From an uncultured bacterium (lineage in GTDB: Bacteria; Bacteroidota; Bacteroidia; Sphingobacteriales; Sphingobacteriaceae): a stretch of DNA of 35,365 bases. The stretch spans positions 1-35,365 of the forward strand of contig CAIMAP010000037.1 of assembly GCA_903838995.1 (NCBI GenBank), given 5' to 3'. Below the pieces are notes generated by a model. It searched no databases. It was not told the origin of the DNA and saw nothing but the letters and a program-made list of their open reading frames with translations. Below, piece by piece: positions 17,409 to 25,124 of the stretch; position 1 is the first letter of the stretch, and every line of letters begins with the position of its first letter. The position numbers and the translations under genes were made by a program.

Positions 17409-17438
17409 CAAATTTATACTTTTGAACAGTATTTCAAA
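17409..17438 (-). promoter_or_regulatory. Rhodanese promoter
   Basis: On the minus strand: TTTG (17435-17438), an 18-base spacer, then TAAATTTG (17409-17416), an exact match to both elements of the Bacteroidota consensus. The start codon follows 16 bases later. Confidence 0.65.
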
Positions 17439-17506
17439 TAAAGCATTGCATTAATTTCAAACTTGGATTTCTTTTTATATCTTCAATATTCAAAATCTAA
17501 AAAAAT

Positions 17507-18961
17507 ATGACTGAATCCGGTTTTAAAAGAGAAATCAAACTATTTGACGCTATCATGATCGTAGCTGGAACCATGATTGGTTCAGGTATTTTCATTGTTA
17601 GCTCCGATATTGCTAGAAATGTTGGCTCATCTGGGTACTTACTACTCATTTGGGTGGTAACAGGATTTATTACCATAGCAGGGGCGCTTAGTTATGGTGA
17701 ACTTGCTGGCATGTTTCCAAAAGCAGGTGGACAATATGTTTATTTAAGAGAAGCCTGGGGTAAACCAGTTGCCTTTTTATATGCATGGACTTTATTTTTG
17801 GTTATTCAAACAGGAACGATTGCCGCAGTTGGTGTTGCTTTTGCAAAATACACAGGCGTATTATTGCCAACAATTATTTCAGAAAAAATTATTTTATTTC
17901 AATTGGGTAATTTTGGTATTAACTCCGTTCAAGTGCTCGCCATATTAAGTATCATCTTGTTGACTTATTTAAATTCTAAAGGCGTCAAAAATGGAAAAAT
18001 GATTCAAAATATTTTTGGTAGTACTAAAATAATTGCACTTTTTGGATTGATTATTTTTGGTTTACTTTTCGGAATAAATGCAGATGTAGTTTCTATGAAT
18101 TTTGCCGACATGTGGTCGCTCAGTAGTACTCACATAGATAAAGCAACTGGGGCTGTAAGCATTGAATCTATTATAGGATACGCCATTATACCTGCAGTTG
18201 GTATTGCCATGGTAGGCTCTTTATTTTCGAGTGATGCTTGGAATAATATTGGATTTTCTGGTGATGAAATTCAAAATCCAAAAAGAAATTTAGTATTGAG
18301 CATGGTAATTGGAACTTCTGTAGTGACCTTAATTTATCTTTTGTTAAACATGGTATATTTAATGGTATTGCCACTTAAAGGTGATCCGAATGGAGCGGAT
18401 GTAATTTCAAGAGGGATTCAATTTGCCAGCAATGATCGAGTAGCAACAGCCGTTGCAGAAGCGATAGGCGGCGCAAAAGCAACTATCGCAATTGCCGTAT
18501 TAATTATGATCTCCACTTTCGGTTGTAATAATGGTTGTATTTTATCTGGCGCTAGGGTTTATTATGCGACGGCCAACGATGGTTTGTTTTTCAAAAGCAT
18601 GTCTAAATTAAATTCGAATGGCGTACCTGGAGTTGCCTTAATTTTTCAATGTGTTTGGGCTAGCATTCTTTGTGTATCTGGTACCTACGGCAACTTGCTA
18701 GACTATGTTGTATTTGCTGTATTATTATTTTATATTTTAACAATCATTGGCATTTTTAAATTAAGAAAAAAGATGCCTGATGCCGAAAGACCATACAAAG
18801 CAATAGGCTATCCGATTATACCAGCAATATATATTGCATTAGCTTCTATAGTTTGTATAATACTATTGATTTACAAACCAGAATACAGCTGGCCTGGTTT
18901 TATAATTGTAGGCCTAGGTATTCCCGTATATTTTTTATTTCAGAAAAAAATTAAAGCATAA
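17507..18961 (+). CDS. APC-family amino acid permease
   Basis: 484 residues with about twelve membrane helices. GTMIGSGIFIVSSD (residues 21-34) is the unwound first helix that binds the substrate alpha-carboxyl in the APC superfamily. FPKAGGQYVYLREAWGKPVAFLYAW and SGDEIQNPKRNLVLS are typical of the LAT/amino acid transporter branch. The ending, RPYKAIGYPIIPAIYI, also fits. Inner membrane; substrate is probably one or more amino acids, not resolvable further. It diverges from the rhodanese gene and is followed after four bases by a serine hydrolase lipoprotein, suggesting a shared transcript. Confidence 0.9.
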   Translation: MTESGFKREIKLFDAIMIVAGTMIGSGIFIVSSDIARNVGSSGYLLLIWVVTGFITIAGALSYGELAGMFPKAGGQYVYLREAWGKPVAFLYAWTLFLVIQTGTIAAVGVAFAKYTGVLLPTIISEKIILFQLGNFGINSVQVLAILSIILLTYLNSKGVKNGKMIQNIFGSTKIIALFGLIIFGLLFGINADVVSMNFADMWSLSSTHIDKATGAVSIESIIGYAIIPAVGIAMVGSLFSSDAWNNIGFSGDEIQNPKRNLVLSMVIGTSVVTLIYLLLNMVYLMVLPLKGDPNGADVISRGIQFASNDRVATAVAEAIGGAKATIAIAVLIMISTFGCNNGCILSGARVYYATANDGLFFKSMSKLNSNGVPGVALIFQCVWASILCVSGTYGNLLDYVVFAVLLFYILTIIGIFKLRKKMPDAERPYKAIGYPIIPAIYIALASIVCIILLIYKPEYSWPGFIIVGLGIPVYFLFQKKIKA

Positions 18962-18965
18962 TATT

Positions 18966-20153
18966 TTGACACGATTTTATTTTAAAACCATACTAATTAT
19001 ATGGGTATCATTTATTTTTTATGCTTGTAATGATCATAAAAAAGAACCTAAAGTTGAAAAGCTTAGCGAAGCTAATCGCCCTTACGACAAAAAAGAATTT
19101 GAAATAAAAGAAAAAAAGATTGCAGATTATTTTGAGCGTTTGCATGAACAAACAGGCTTTAATGGAGCTGTTTGGATAAGTAAAGACGAGCATAAACTAT
19201 ACGCCGGTGCATTTGGATTTAATGATATTAAACGCCAAAAAGAGCCGCTCAATATTTCATCTGTTTTTCAACTAGCTTCGGTAAGTAAGCAGTTTACTGC
19301 AGCAGCCATTTTACATTTAATGGAACAAGGTAAGTTGAAATTAAGCGACCCTATTCAAAAATTTTATCCAAATTTTCCATATCAAGGAATCAATTTAAAA
19401 ATGTTATTACTACATCGTGGTGGTTTAGGAAACTATACTTATTTCAGCGAAATGTATTGCGACAGGAAAACGCCTATTTCTAATCAAGACGTGGTGCAAA
19501 TGATGATTAAAAATAAACCACCAATCTATTTTTTCCCAGATAGAAGATTCGACTATAGTAATACAGGTTATGTTTTGCTTGCTGCTATTGTTGAAAAGGT
19601 GACTGCAGAAAAATTTGATGTATACATGCGTAAAGAAATTTTCAAGCCATTAGGTATGAATCATACTTACATTTATAATATTAACAAGCCGGCAGCTTTT
19701 AAGTATTCGCCAGGGCACGATAAAAATTTAAACACTACACAAAGTAGTTACCTAGATGGTGCAAATGGAGACAAAGGCGTTTATTCATCGGTAGCAGATT
19801 TAGCGCTTTGGGATCGGATTTTATATTCCAATATTTTTCTTAAAAAATCAAGTATAGATTCTTTGAGCAAACCAGGTAATCATCATTTAACAGGACCATT
19901 TAATTATGGTTATGGCTTGCGCACCTATACACTTCCAGACGGATCAAATATTAATTATCATGGCGGATGGTGGAATGGTTATAAAACATTTTTCTTTAGA
20001 GACCTCAAAAACCATCATGCTATTATTTTGTTAAGCAATAGAGAGCATTCAGGATTCAGAGATTTAGACGGTTTAGTTGATATTATATATGATAGAAAGC
20101 CAGATCCGAAAAGAAAATATTCGGTTTACATGCATCACGCTCCTGGTTATTAA
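18966..20153 (+). CDS. Class C beta-lactamase-like serine hydrolase, lipoprotein
   Basis: 395 residues. The only start that keeps the lipoprotein signal (FKTILIIWVSFIFYAC, Cys21) is a TTG four bases after the permease stop. The catalytic set of the penicillin-binding/beta-lactamase fold is present: SVSK (Ser105, Lys108), YSN (Tyr197, Asn199) and HGG in place of KTG at about 332. The family covers D-alanyl-D-alanine carboxypeptidases, D-aminopeptidases and esterases, and true class C beta-lactamases are rarer. The His in HGG is common in the esterase/peptidase members, so resistance is not implied. Periplasmic, membrane-anchored (inferred). Its neighbour, an amino acid permease, would fit a peptidase role loosely. 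Confidence 0.88.
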   Translation: MTRFYFKTILIIWVSFIFYACNDHKKEPKVEKLSEANRPYDKKEFEIKEKKIADYFERLHEQTGFNGAVWISKDEHKLYAGAFGFNDIKRQKEPLNISSVFQLASVSKQFTAAAILHLMEQGKLKLSDPIQKFYPNFPYQGINLKMLLLHRGGLGNYTYFSEMYCDRKTPISNQDVVQMMIKNKPPIYFFPDRRFDYSNTGYVLLAAIVEKVTAEKFDVYMRKEIFKPLGMNHTYIYNINKPAAFKYSPGHDKNLNTTQSSYLDGANGDKGVYSSVADLALWDRILYSNIFLKKSSIDSLSKPGNHHLTGPFNYGYGLRTYTLPDGSNINYHGGWWNGYKTFFFRDLKNHHAIILLSNREHSGFRDLDGLVDIIYDRKPDPKRKYSVYMHHAPGY

Positions 20154-20177
20154 GTTTGGATTTAAAAATATATTGCA

Positions 20178-20240
20178 ATGAAAAATAAAGTATTTTTCGA
20201 AGAAGGCGTAGTCGATAAAAAAATTATAAAGAAGAATTAA
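20178..20240 (+). other. 20-codon ORF, possible gene remnant or small peptide
   Basis: ATG to TAA encodes MKNKVFFEEGVVDKKIIKKN. It is too short for the ORF track. Its stop overlaps the stop of the convergent GNAT gene in the sequence TTAA, the kind of tight meeting seen at other convergent pairs here. It lies 24 bases after the serine hydrolase. No recognised family and no clear ribosome site; it may be chance, a small peptide, or what is left of a longer gene. Confidence 0.2.
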
Positions 20241-20740
20241 GCAATTTTTTTAGACAATATAAAATCATTTAACCAAAACTCGGCAAATGGAATATCGACA
20301 GTTTCGATAATTTCATAGCCGAGTTTTTCATAAAAAGATAAAGCAGGATTTTTTCTGTTGACATTTAAATGCAAATGATTGGCAGCCAAATTGGCTACCT
20401 CTTTTTCTACTTCGTTAAGTAAGATCCTTCCAAACCCTTTGTTTTGTTCACTTGGAAGCAAATACAGCTTGTGCAATTTAAAAGTATTCTTTGGCTCCTC
20501 TAATTTGCCATAAGAGGCAAAACCTATAGGCATTTCTGCTTGGTATAAAATTAAAAATGCGTGTTTGTAAAAATCCATTTGTTTGTAAATGGATTCTGGC
20601 GTATACATTTCACCAAACATATATTCGATTTGTGCTTTAGAAATAACATCTTCATAAGTAACAAACCAAGTTTGATAAGCAATCTTTACTATTGTAGGAA
20701 TGTCTTCAATACTTGCTAATTTAATTGAAACGTTATTCAT
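20237..20740 (-). CDS. GNAT family N-acetyltransferase
   Basis: 167 residues. The GNAT fold is clear: SIKLASIEDIPTIVKIAYQTW at the start, FASYGKLEEPKNTFKLHKLYLLPSEQNKGFGRILLNEVEK with the acetyl-CoA pyrophosphate loop QNKGFG, and LNVNRKNPALSFYEKLGYEIIE. It transfers an acetyl group from acetyl-CoA to an unknown amine. The gene begins directly after the stop of the four-helix membrane protein gene with no spacer, so the two are co-transcribed. Cytosolic. Confidence 0.88.
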   Translation of the reverse strand: MNNVSIKLASIEDIPTIVKIAYQTWFVTYEDVISKAQIEYMFGEMYTPESIYKQMDFYKHAFLILYQAEMPIGFASYGKLEEPKNTFKLHKLYLLPSEQNKGFGRILLNEVEKEVANLAANHLHLNVNRKNPALSFYEKLGYEIIETVDIPFAEFWLNDFILSKKIA

Positions 20741-21139
20741 TTATTGCTTTTTAATATTTATTAATTTTATAAAATATAATAAATGACCCACCAAAAAAGA
20801 AATTGTTCCAATTAAAAAAAAGAAATTAGCAACTCTATTTGCCGTAGAAGGATAAGTAATCATCCCAGTGAACAACATCAGTAGACTTAGTAAATAAGCA
20901 TTTCTTGCATTGTTATCTGCTAAGTTAATTTGAATGTGAATGGGGATTTTAAATCCAAAATAAAAAACAATTGCGGCTAGTAATGCAGTCGCCATGATGA
21001 TAACATACATAGACATTTGATAAGTAGAAAATTCGGCAGTTGGGAATAGAAAATGTATGGCAATAGCAATGATAGCTAATGCAATAGCCGAAAGGGTTAA
21101 GCGCAAACAGATTAATTTATGGTTCTCTAGAAAATTCAT
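20741..21139 (-). CDS. Small four-helix membrane protein, unknown function
   Basis: The track version (to 21253) runs into the divergent fabD gene. The ATG at 21139 gives MNFLENHKLICLRLTLS and 132 residues, which leaves room for a promoter. Four hydrophobic segments are visible: LTLSAIALAIIAIAIHFLF, MSMYVIIMATALLAAIVFYFGF, AYLLSLLMLFTGMI and FFFLIGTISFLVGHLLYFI. I do not recognise the family. It abuts the GNAT gene without a spacer. Confidence 0.65.
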   Translation of the reverse strand: MNFLENHKLICLRLTLSAIALAIIAIAIHFLFPTAEFSTYQMSMYVIIMATALLAAIVFYFGFKIPIHIQINLADNNARNAYLLSLLMLFTGMITYPSTANRVANFFFLIGTISFLVGHLLYFIKLINIKKQ

Positions 21140-21153
21140 TTGATTATTTTTTT

Positions 21154-21161
21154 CAAAAATA
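21154..21161 (-). promoter_or_regulatory. Probable -7 element for the membrane protein/GNAT unit
   Basis: TATTTTTG on the minus strand, an exact TAnnTTTG match, 14 bases before the chosen ATG at 21139. It supports that start over the longer ORF. No clear TTG at -33. Confidence 0.38.
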
Positions 21162-21217
21162 CATTTCTTTATATGATATTTGAAATAATTAGTCATATTC
21201 AACATTAAATTAATTAT

Positions 21218-22105
21218 ATGAAAGCATATGTATTTCCTGGTCAAGGAGCTCAATTTGTAGGAATGGGGAAAGAATTGTATGAAAATTCTGCCTTAGCAAA
21301 AGCCATGTTTGAAAAAGCAAATGAAATCATTGGATTTAGAATTACAGATTTGATGTTCAATGGAACAGACGAAGATTTAAAACAAACTAAAGTTACCCAA
21401 CCTGCCATTTTTTTACACTCGGTTATTCTTGGAAGTGTTTTACCAGACTTTAAACCCGGCATGGTTGCAGGTCATTCATTAGGTGAATTCTCTGCATTAG
21501 TAATGAATAAAACTTTATCATTCGAAGATGCGTTTAGATTAGTTATTGCAAGAGCAAACGCGATGCAAAAAGCATGTGAATTAGCTCCTTCTACAATGGC
21601 CGCAATATTAGGATTAGCAGATAATGTAGTAGAAGAAATTTGTGCAAGCATACCTGAGGTAGTAGTAGCAGCAAATTATAATTGTCCTGGACAATTAGTC
21701 ATATCGGGAAGTATAGCAGGCGTACAAATAGCCTGTGAAAAGTTAACAGCCGCTGGCGCTAAAAGAGCATTAATGTTAAATGTGGGTGGCGCATTTCATT
21801 CACCATTAATGGAACCGGCTAGGGTTGAATTAGCAGCAGCTATTCATGCAACAAATTTTGCCAATCCAATTTGTCCGATTTATCAAAACATCAATGCACA
21901 AGCCACTATAGATCCTAATCAAATTAAAGACAATTTAATCTTACAATTAACAGGAGCAGTTAGGTGGACACAAACCATCGAAGCCATGATTGCAGGTGGC
22001 GCCAGTTCTTTTACAGAAGTTGGCCCCGGAACAGTCTTACAAGGTTTGGTTAAAAAAGTAGATCGACAAATGCCTACTGCAAGTGCAAGTATATTAACAG
22101 CCTAA
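21218..22105 (+). CDS. fabD: Malonyl-CoA:acyl carrier protein transacylase
   Basis: 295 residues, normal for FabD, which moves malonyl from coenzyme A to ACP for fatty acid synthesis. MKAYVFPGQGAQFVGMGKEL carries the oxyanion-hole Gln loop, AGHSLGEFSALV holds the nucleophile Ser87, and NVGGAFHSPLMEPAR holds the catalytic His. The C-terminus has SFTEVGPGTVLQGLVKK. The start is fixed by the family's immediate beta strand. It is followed after two bases by tsaE, so they form a transcription unit, without other fab genes nearby. Confidence 0.96.
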   Translation: MKAYVFPGQGAQFVGMGKELYENSALAKAMFEKANEIIGFRITDLMFNGTDEDLKQTKVTQPAIFLHSVILGSVLPDFKPGMVAGHSLGEFSALVMNKTLSFEDAFRLVIARANAMQKACELAPSTMAAILGLADNVVEEICASIPEVVVAANYNCPGQLVISGSIAGVQIACEKLTAAGAKRALMLNVGGAFHSPLMEPARVELAAAIHATNFANPICPIYQNINAQATIDPNQIKDNLILQLTGAVRWTQTIEAMIAGGASSFTEVGPGTVLQGLVKKVDRQMPTASASILTA

Positions 22106-22107
22106 AA

Positions 22108-22524
22108 ATGAAAAATATGATTGTTAATTTAGCTAGTCTCGAAAACGACTTAATCCCAATCATAGCTATTATTAAAAAACATAAAGTTATTTGTTGGAAT
22201 GGAGAGATGGGTGCTGGCAAAACTACCATCATTGCAAAAATTTGTCAGTTACTTGGAAGTACCGATGAAAAAAGTAGTCCAACTTTTGCCATCTTAAATG
22301 AATATACCTGTACTGATGATAAAATTTATCATTTCGATTTATATAGGTTAAAATCTATTGTCGAAGCATTGGATATAGGGATAGAAGAATACTTAGACAG
22401 CGGCCACTATTGTATGATTGAGTGGCCCGAAATAATTAAATCGCTATTGCCCGAAAATGCATTGTTTATTGAGATTACGGCCCAAGCCGATAAAAGTCGA
22501 AACCTGCAAATTTTAAGCGCTTAG
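22108..22524 (+). CDS. tsaE: tRNA threonylcarbamoyladenosine biosynthesis ATPase TsaE
   Basis: 138 residues, the usual size. The P-loop is GEMGAGKTT (32-40), followed by SSPTFAILNEYTCTDDKIYHFDLYRLKS, the conserved switch/second signature of TsaE, and MIEWPEII. It works with TsaB and TsaD to make the t6A37 modification of ANN-decoding tRNAs. TsaB and TsaD are not in the window. An in-frame ATG three codons later (MIVNLAS) is an alternative start. It sits two bases after fabD. Confidence 0.93.
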   Translation: MKNMIVNLASLENDLIPIIAIIKKHKVICWNGEMGAGKTTIIAKICQLLGSTDEKSSPTFAILNEYTCTDDKIYHFDLYRLKSIVEALDIGIEEYLDSGHYCMIEWPEIIKSLLPENALFIEITAQADKSRNLQILSA

Positions 22525-22580
22525 GCTGCCTAATGAATCAAAAATAAATTGATTATCTTTAGCTATAAATTAAAAAAAAT

Positions 22581-23801
22581 ATGTCTAATGCACCCAAAGG
22601 AATGTCGGCTATTGCAAAACAAGCCATGCTTATGCCTAAAGAGTCGTTAATGACTGCTAAAAATCGTAAGCAAGAACTCAACATTGGCATTCCAAAAGAA
22701 ATCTCCTTTCAAGAAAATAGAATTGCATTAACACCGCTTTCGGTTGGTTTATTAGTAAACAACGGACACGAGGTGCGCATAGAAACAGGTGCAGGCAATG
22801 GCGCCAAATTTTCTGATAGTGCCTATTCCGAATGTGGTGGACAAATAACATACGACCGCCAGAAAGTTTGGGAATCAGATATCATTATAAAAGTAGGTCC
22901 GCCCACGCTAGAAGAAATTGGCATGATGAAAATTGGACAAACTTTAATTTCGGGATTACAAGTTGCTACGCTCAAACCTGAGTATTTAAAAGCTTTGATG
23001 GCGAAGAAAATAACTGCGATTGCCTACGAATATTTAAGAGACGAAGGAAATATTTTAACAGTAGTAAGATCTATGTCCGAAATTGTTGGATCAACCTCTA
23101 TTCATATTGCTGCAGAATTATTAAATACGCATAATGGAAAAGGATTATTATTAGGCGGCGTAGTTGGAATACCTCCGACAGAAATTGTGATTATAGGAGC
23201 TGGGACAGTTGGCGAGTGTGCAGCCAGAACGGCCATTGCACTTGGAGCAGATGTAAAAGTTTTTGATAACTCTGTTTATCATTTACGCAGACTACAAGAA
23301 AACATTGGCACCAGAATTTTTACTTCAGTTATTCAACCCGTTGTTTTAGAGAAAGCACTTGCAAAATGTGATGTGGCTATTGGTGCAATGCGTTCGAAAG
23401 AAGGCAGAAGCCCCTGTATTGTTTCTACAGAAATGGTCAATAAAATGAGAGCAGACGCTGTAATCATTGATGTGAGTATCGATCAAGGTGGATGCTTTGA
23501 AACTTCAAAAGTAACCAATCATGCAAACCCCATTTTTAGACACCAAGATGTGATACATTATTGCGTGCCTAATATTGCTTCGAGAGTAGCACGAACTGCT
23601 TCTTATGCATTAACAAATATTTTTAGTCCTATCTTATTAGAATTAGCTAATGCAGGTGGTATTAAAAATTACCTTTGGGAAAATGCAGGTATCCGCAGTG
23701 GTGTTTATATTTATAATGGTCAAATAACTAATAAATATTTATCGAATCAATTTAAATTAACCTTTAAAGATTTAGATTTATTGGTGGCTGCTCAAAATTA
23801 A
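22581..23801 (+). CDS. Alanine dehydrogenase-like protein with altered active site
   Basis: 406 residues, against about 370 for classic Ald, with an extra N-terminal segment of about 35 residues before LNIGIPKEISFQENRIALTP. The NAD-binding Rossmann motif is VIIGAGTVGECAAR (about 206-211 for GAGTVG), and the substrate-binding Arg and Lys (ENRIALTP, IIIKVGPP) and the VIIDVSIDQGGCFE block with the catalytic Asp are kept. The catalytic His of Mycobacterium Ald (His96 in FLHLA) aligns with Gln in SGLQVAT. Alanine-pyruvate interconversion is therefore not assured, and this may be a distinct Bacteroidota subgroup of the Ald/PntA family. It lies 56 bases after tsaE with a TATCTTTA promoter-like element between. 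Confidence 0.8.
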   Translation: MSNAPKGMSAIAKQAMLMPKESLMTAKNRKQELNIGIPKEISFQENRIALTPLSVGLLVNNGHEVRIETGAGNGAKFSDSAYSECGGQITYDRQKVWESDIIIKVGPPTLEEIGMMKIGQTLISGLQVATLKPEYLKALMAKKITAIAYEYLRDEGNILTVVRSMSEIVGSTSIHIAAELLNTHNGKGLLLGGVVGIPPTEIVIIGAGTVGECAARTAIALGADVKVFDNSVYHLRRLQENIGTRIFTSVIQPVVLEKALAKCDVAIGAMRSKEGRSPCIVSTEMVNKMRADAVIIDVSIDQGGCFETSKVTNHANPIFRHQDVIHYCVPNIASRVARTASYALTNIFSPILLELANAGGIKNYLWENAGIRSGVYIYNGQITNKYLSNQFKLTFKDLDLLVAAQN

Positions 23802-23802
23802 A

Positions 23803-24753
23803 TTATAAATTTTTGAGTGTATTTTCTACCCAAGCTTTTCCCCAGTTTTCTAACTCTTCTGTTGTCCATAAAGTTGGATAGAAAATTCTTTTTTGAAAAC
23901 GAGGAGGCAAATATTTTTGCCAATTGGTTCCACCAGTTGCTTTAATATCTTCTGGATCTAACTGCAAATAACGAACTTCTGATTTATAATGAGCTAAGGG
24001 CCAGTTCACATTTACATTTGTATCAAACCTACGCATGGCTTCTGTTACAGCCGGGTTAGCAGATTGCAGTTCTTGGTATTTAGCAAGTATGGTATTCCCA
24101 TTTCTGTCATTGGCTAATTGTACAAAAGAAGCCATGTATTTCTCTTCAAACTGAATTAAGGTTAATGTTTTCTTTCCAGTTTTAGCTTCTGTTGCACCAT
24201 GTTTCCAATAGATAAAAGACAAATATTTTTCTGCATTGAATGGCTCTTTTGCAAATTCTTCGCGTTTATCTTTATCAATTAAATTAATTAAATCTGTGGC
24301 AAATATTTCAATTTTACGATACTGTGCCGATTGAAAACCACTTGCAGGTAATAAGGACATGCGGTATTGTAAAAATTGTTCTTTCTCCATTCCATCAACC
24401 ATAATATCAAAAGAATTCGTAAGATGTTCGAAATAGCGATTGATACGGGTAAGACGCGATAGAAAAAACTTTTCTGTAATGGCTGTTTGATCACAAATTT
24501 GTTGGCATTCGTTCAAAATCATTTTGAAATACAATTCGGTTGCCTGATGATACATGATAAAAATCTGCTCATCGGGGAACTTTGTTTTTGGATTTTGTAA
24601 GCTGAGCAGGGTGTCTAAGTGAATGTAATCCCAATAAGTAAGGTAATCTGCATGGATTAATCCATCTAAGTAAGCTGTTAAATCTTGGCCGCTTGCCTCA
24701 AATTTTTCTTGTAATTTTTGAATGCGTTCGGTAATTTCTTTAGATAATTCCAT
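23803..24753 (-). CDS. kynA: Tryptophan 2,3-dioxygenase family protein
   Basis: 316 residues, heme-dependent opening of the tryptophan indole ring to N-formylkynurenine. Comparison with Xanthomonas TDO from memory: IFIMYHQATELYFKMILNE supplies the Phe and distal His (F51/H55), SGFQSAQYRKIE the substrate-carboxylate Arg (R117), WPLAHYKSEVRYL the heme-ligand His (His255), and KATGGTNWQKYL the Thr/Gly loop. All expected residues appear. The start overlaps the end of crcB by 14 bases, so translation is probably coupled. No other kynurenine pathway genes are present in the window. It meets the Ald-like gene convergently through TAAATTA. Confidence 0.88.
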   Translation of the reverse strand: MELSKEITERIQKLQEKFEASGQDLTAYLDGLIHADYLTYWDYIHLDTLLSLQNPKTKFPDEQIFIMYHQATELYFKMILNECQQICDQTAITEKFFLSRLTRINRYFEHLTNSFDIMVDGMEKEQFLQYRMSLLPASGFQSAQYRKIEIFATDLINLIDKDKREEFAKEPFNAEKYLSFIYWKHGATEAKTGKKTLTLIQFEEKYMASFVQLANDRNGNTILAKYQELQSANPAVTEAMRRFDTNVNVNWPLAHYKSEVRYLQLDPEDIKATGGTNWQKYLPPRFQKRIFYPTLWTTEELENWGKAWVENTLKNL

Positions 24754-25123
24754 AATTAAAAAAATGTTTTGATAACCACATGCCTAAGTATAATGCCAAC
24801 ATGCAAAAAATGATATTTAAAATAATATTCCCAAATGCCAATAGCATGTTTCCAGATTTAAGTATTTGATCTGTTTCGGAAATAAAAGTAGAAAATGTAC
24901 TAAATCCACCACAAAAACCAGTTAATAAAATCAGTTTTAATTCTGCATTCCAATTTGTTTTTGCTAATAACATCGTTGAAAAAAAACCAACCAATAAACA
25001 ACTTAATACATTGGCTGTAAAAGTGGCCATTGGAAAATTGAATCCAAAGCTCACTTTTGTAAATGCCCAACGAGCAATGCTTCCAGCTCCTCCACCCATA
25101 AAAACAAACAATGCACTTTTCAT
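24740..25123 (-). CDS. crcB: Fluoride channel CrcB/Fluc
   Basis: 127 residues with four membrane helices. GGGAGSIARWAFTK opens the protein, TFTANVLSCLLVGFFS contains the conserved Asn, and LTGFCGGFSTFSTFISE carries the sodium-site loop and the phenylalanine box. Fluc channels are dual-topology homodimers that release fluoride from the cytoplasm. A single copy suffices in that form. Its ATG comes one base after the SDR stop and its 3' end overlaps the tryptophan dioxygenase start. With no leader of its own, I see no place for a fluoride riboswitch immediately upstream. Confidence 0.93.
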   Translation of the reverse strand: MKSALFVFMGGGAGSIARWAFTKVSFGFNFPMATFTANVLSCLLVGFFSTMLLAKTNWNAELKLILLTGFCGGFSTFSTFISETDQILKSGNMLLAFGNIILNIIFCMLALYLGMWLSKHFFNYGII

Positions 25124-25124
25124 T

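Noticed and set aside
18966-20153. Beta-lactamase resistance gene
   Set aside because: The fold is shared, but the HGG motif and lipoprotein form fit peptidase or esterase relatives; resistance cannot be claimed.
21140-21253. Longer form of the four-helix membrane protein
   Set aside because: It overlaps fabD and removes the space that holds a TATTTTTG promoter element.
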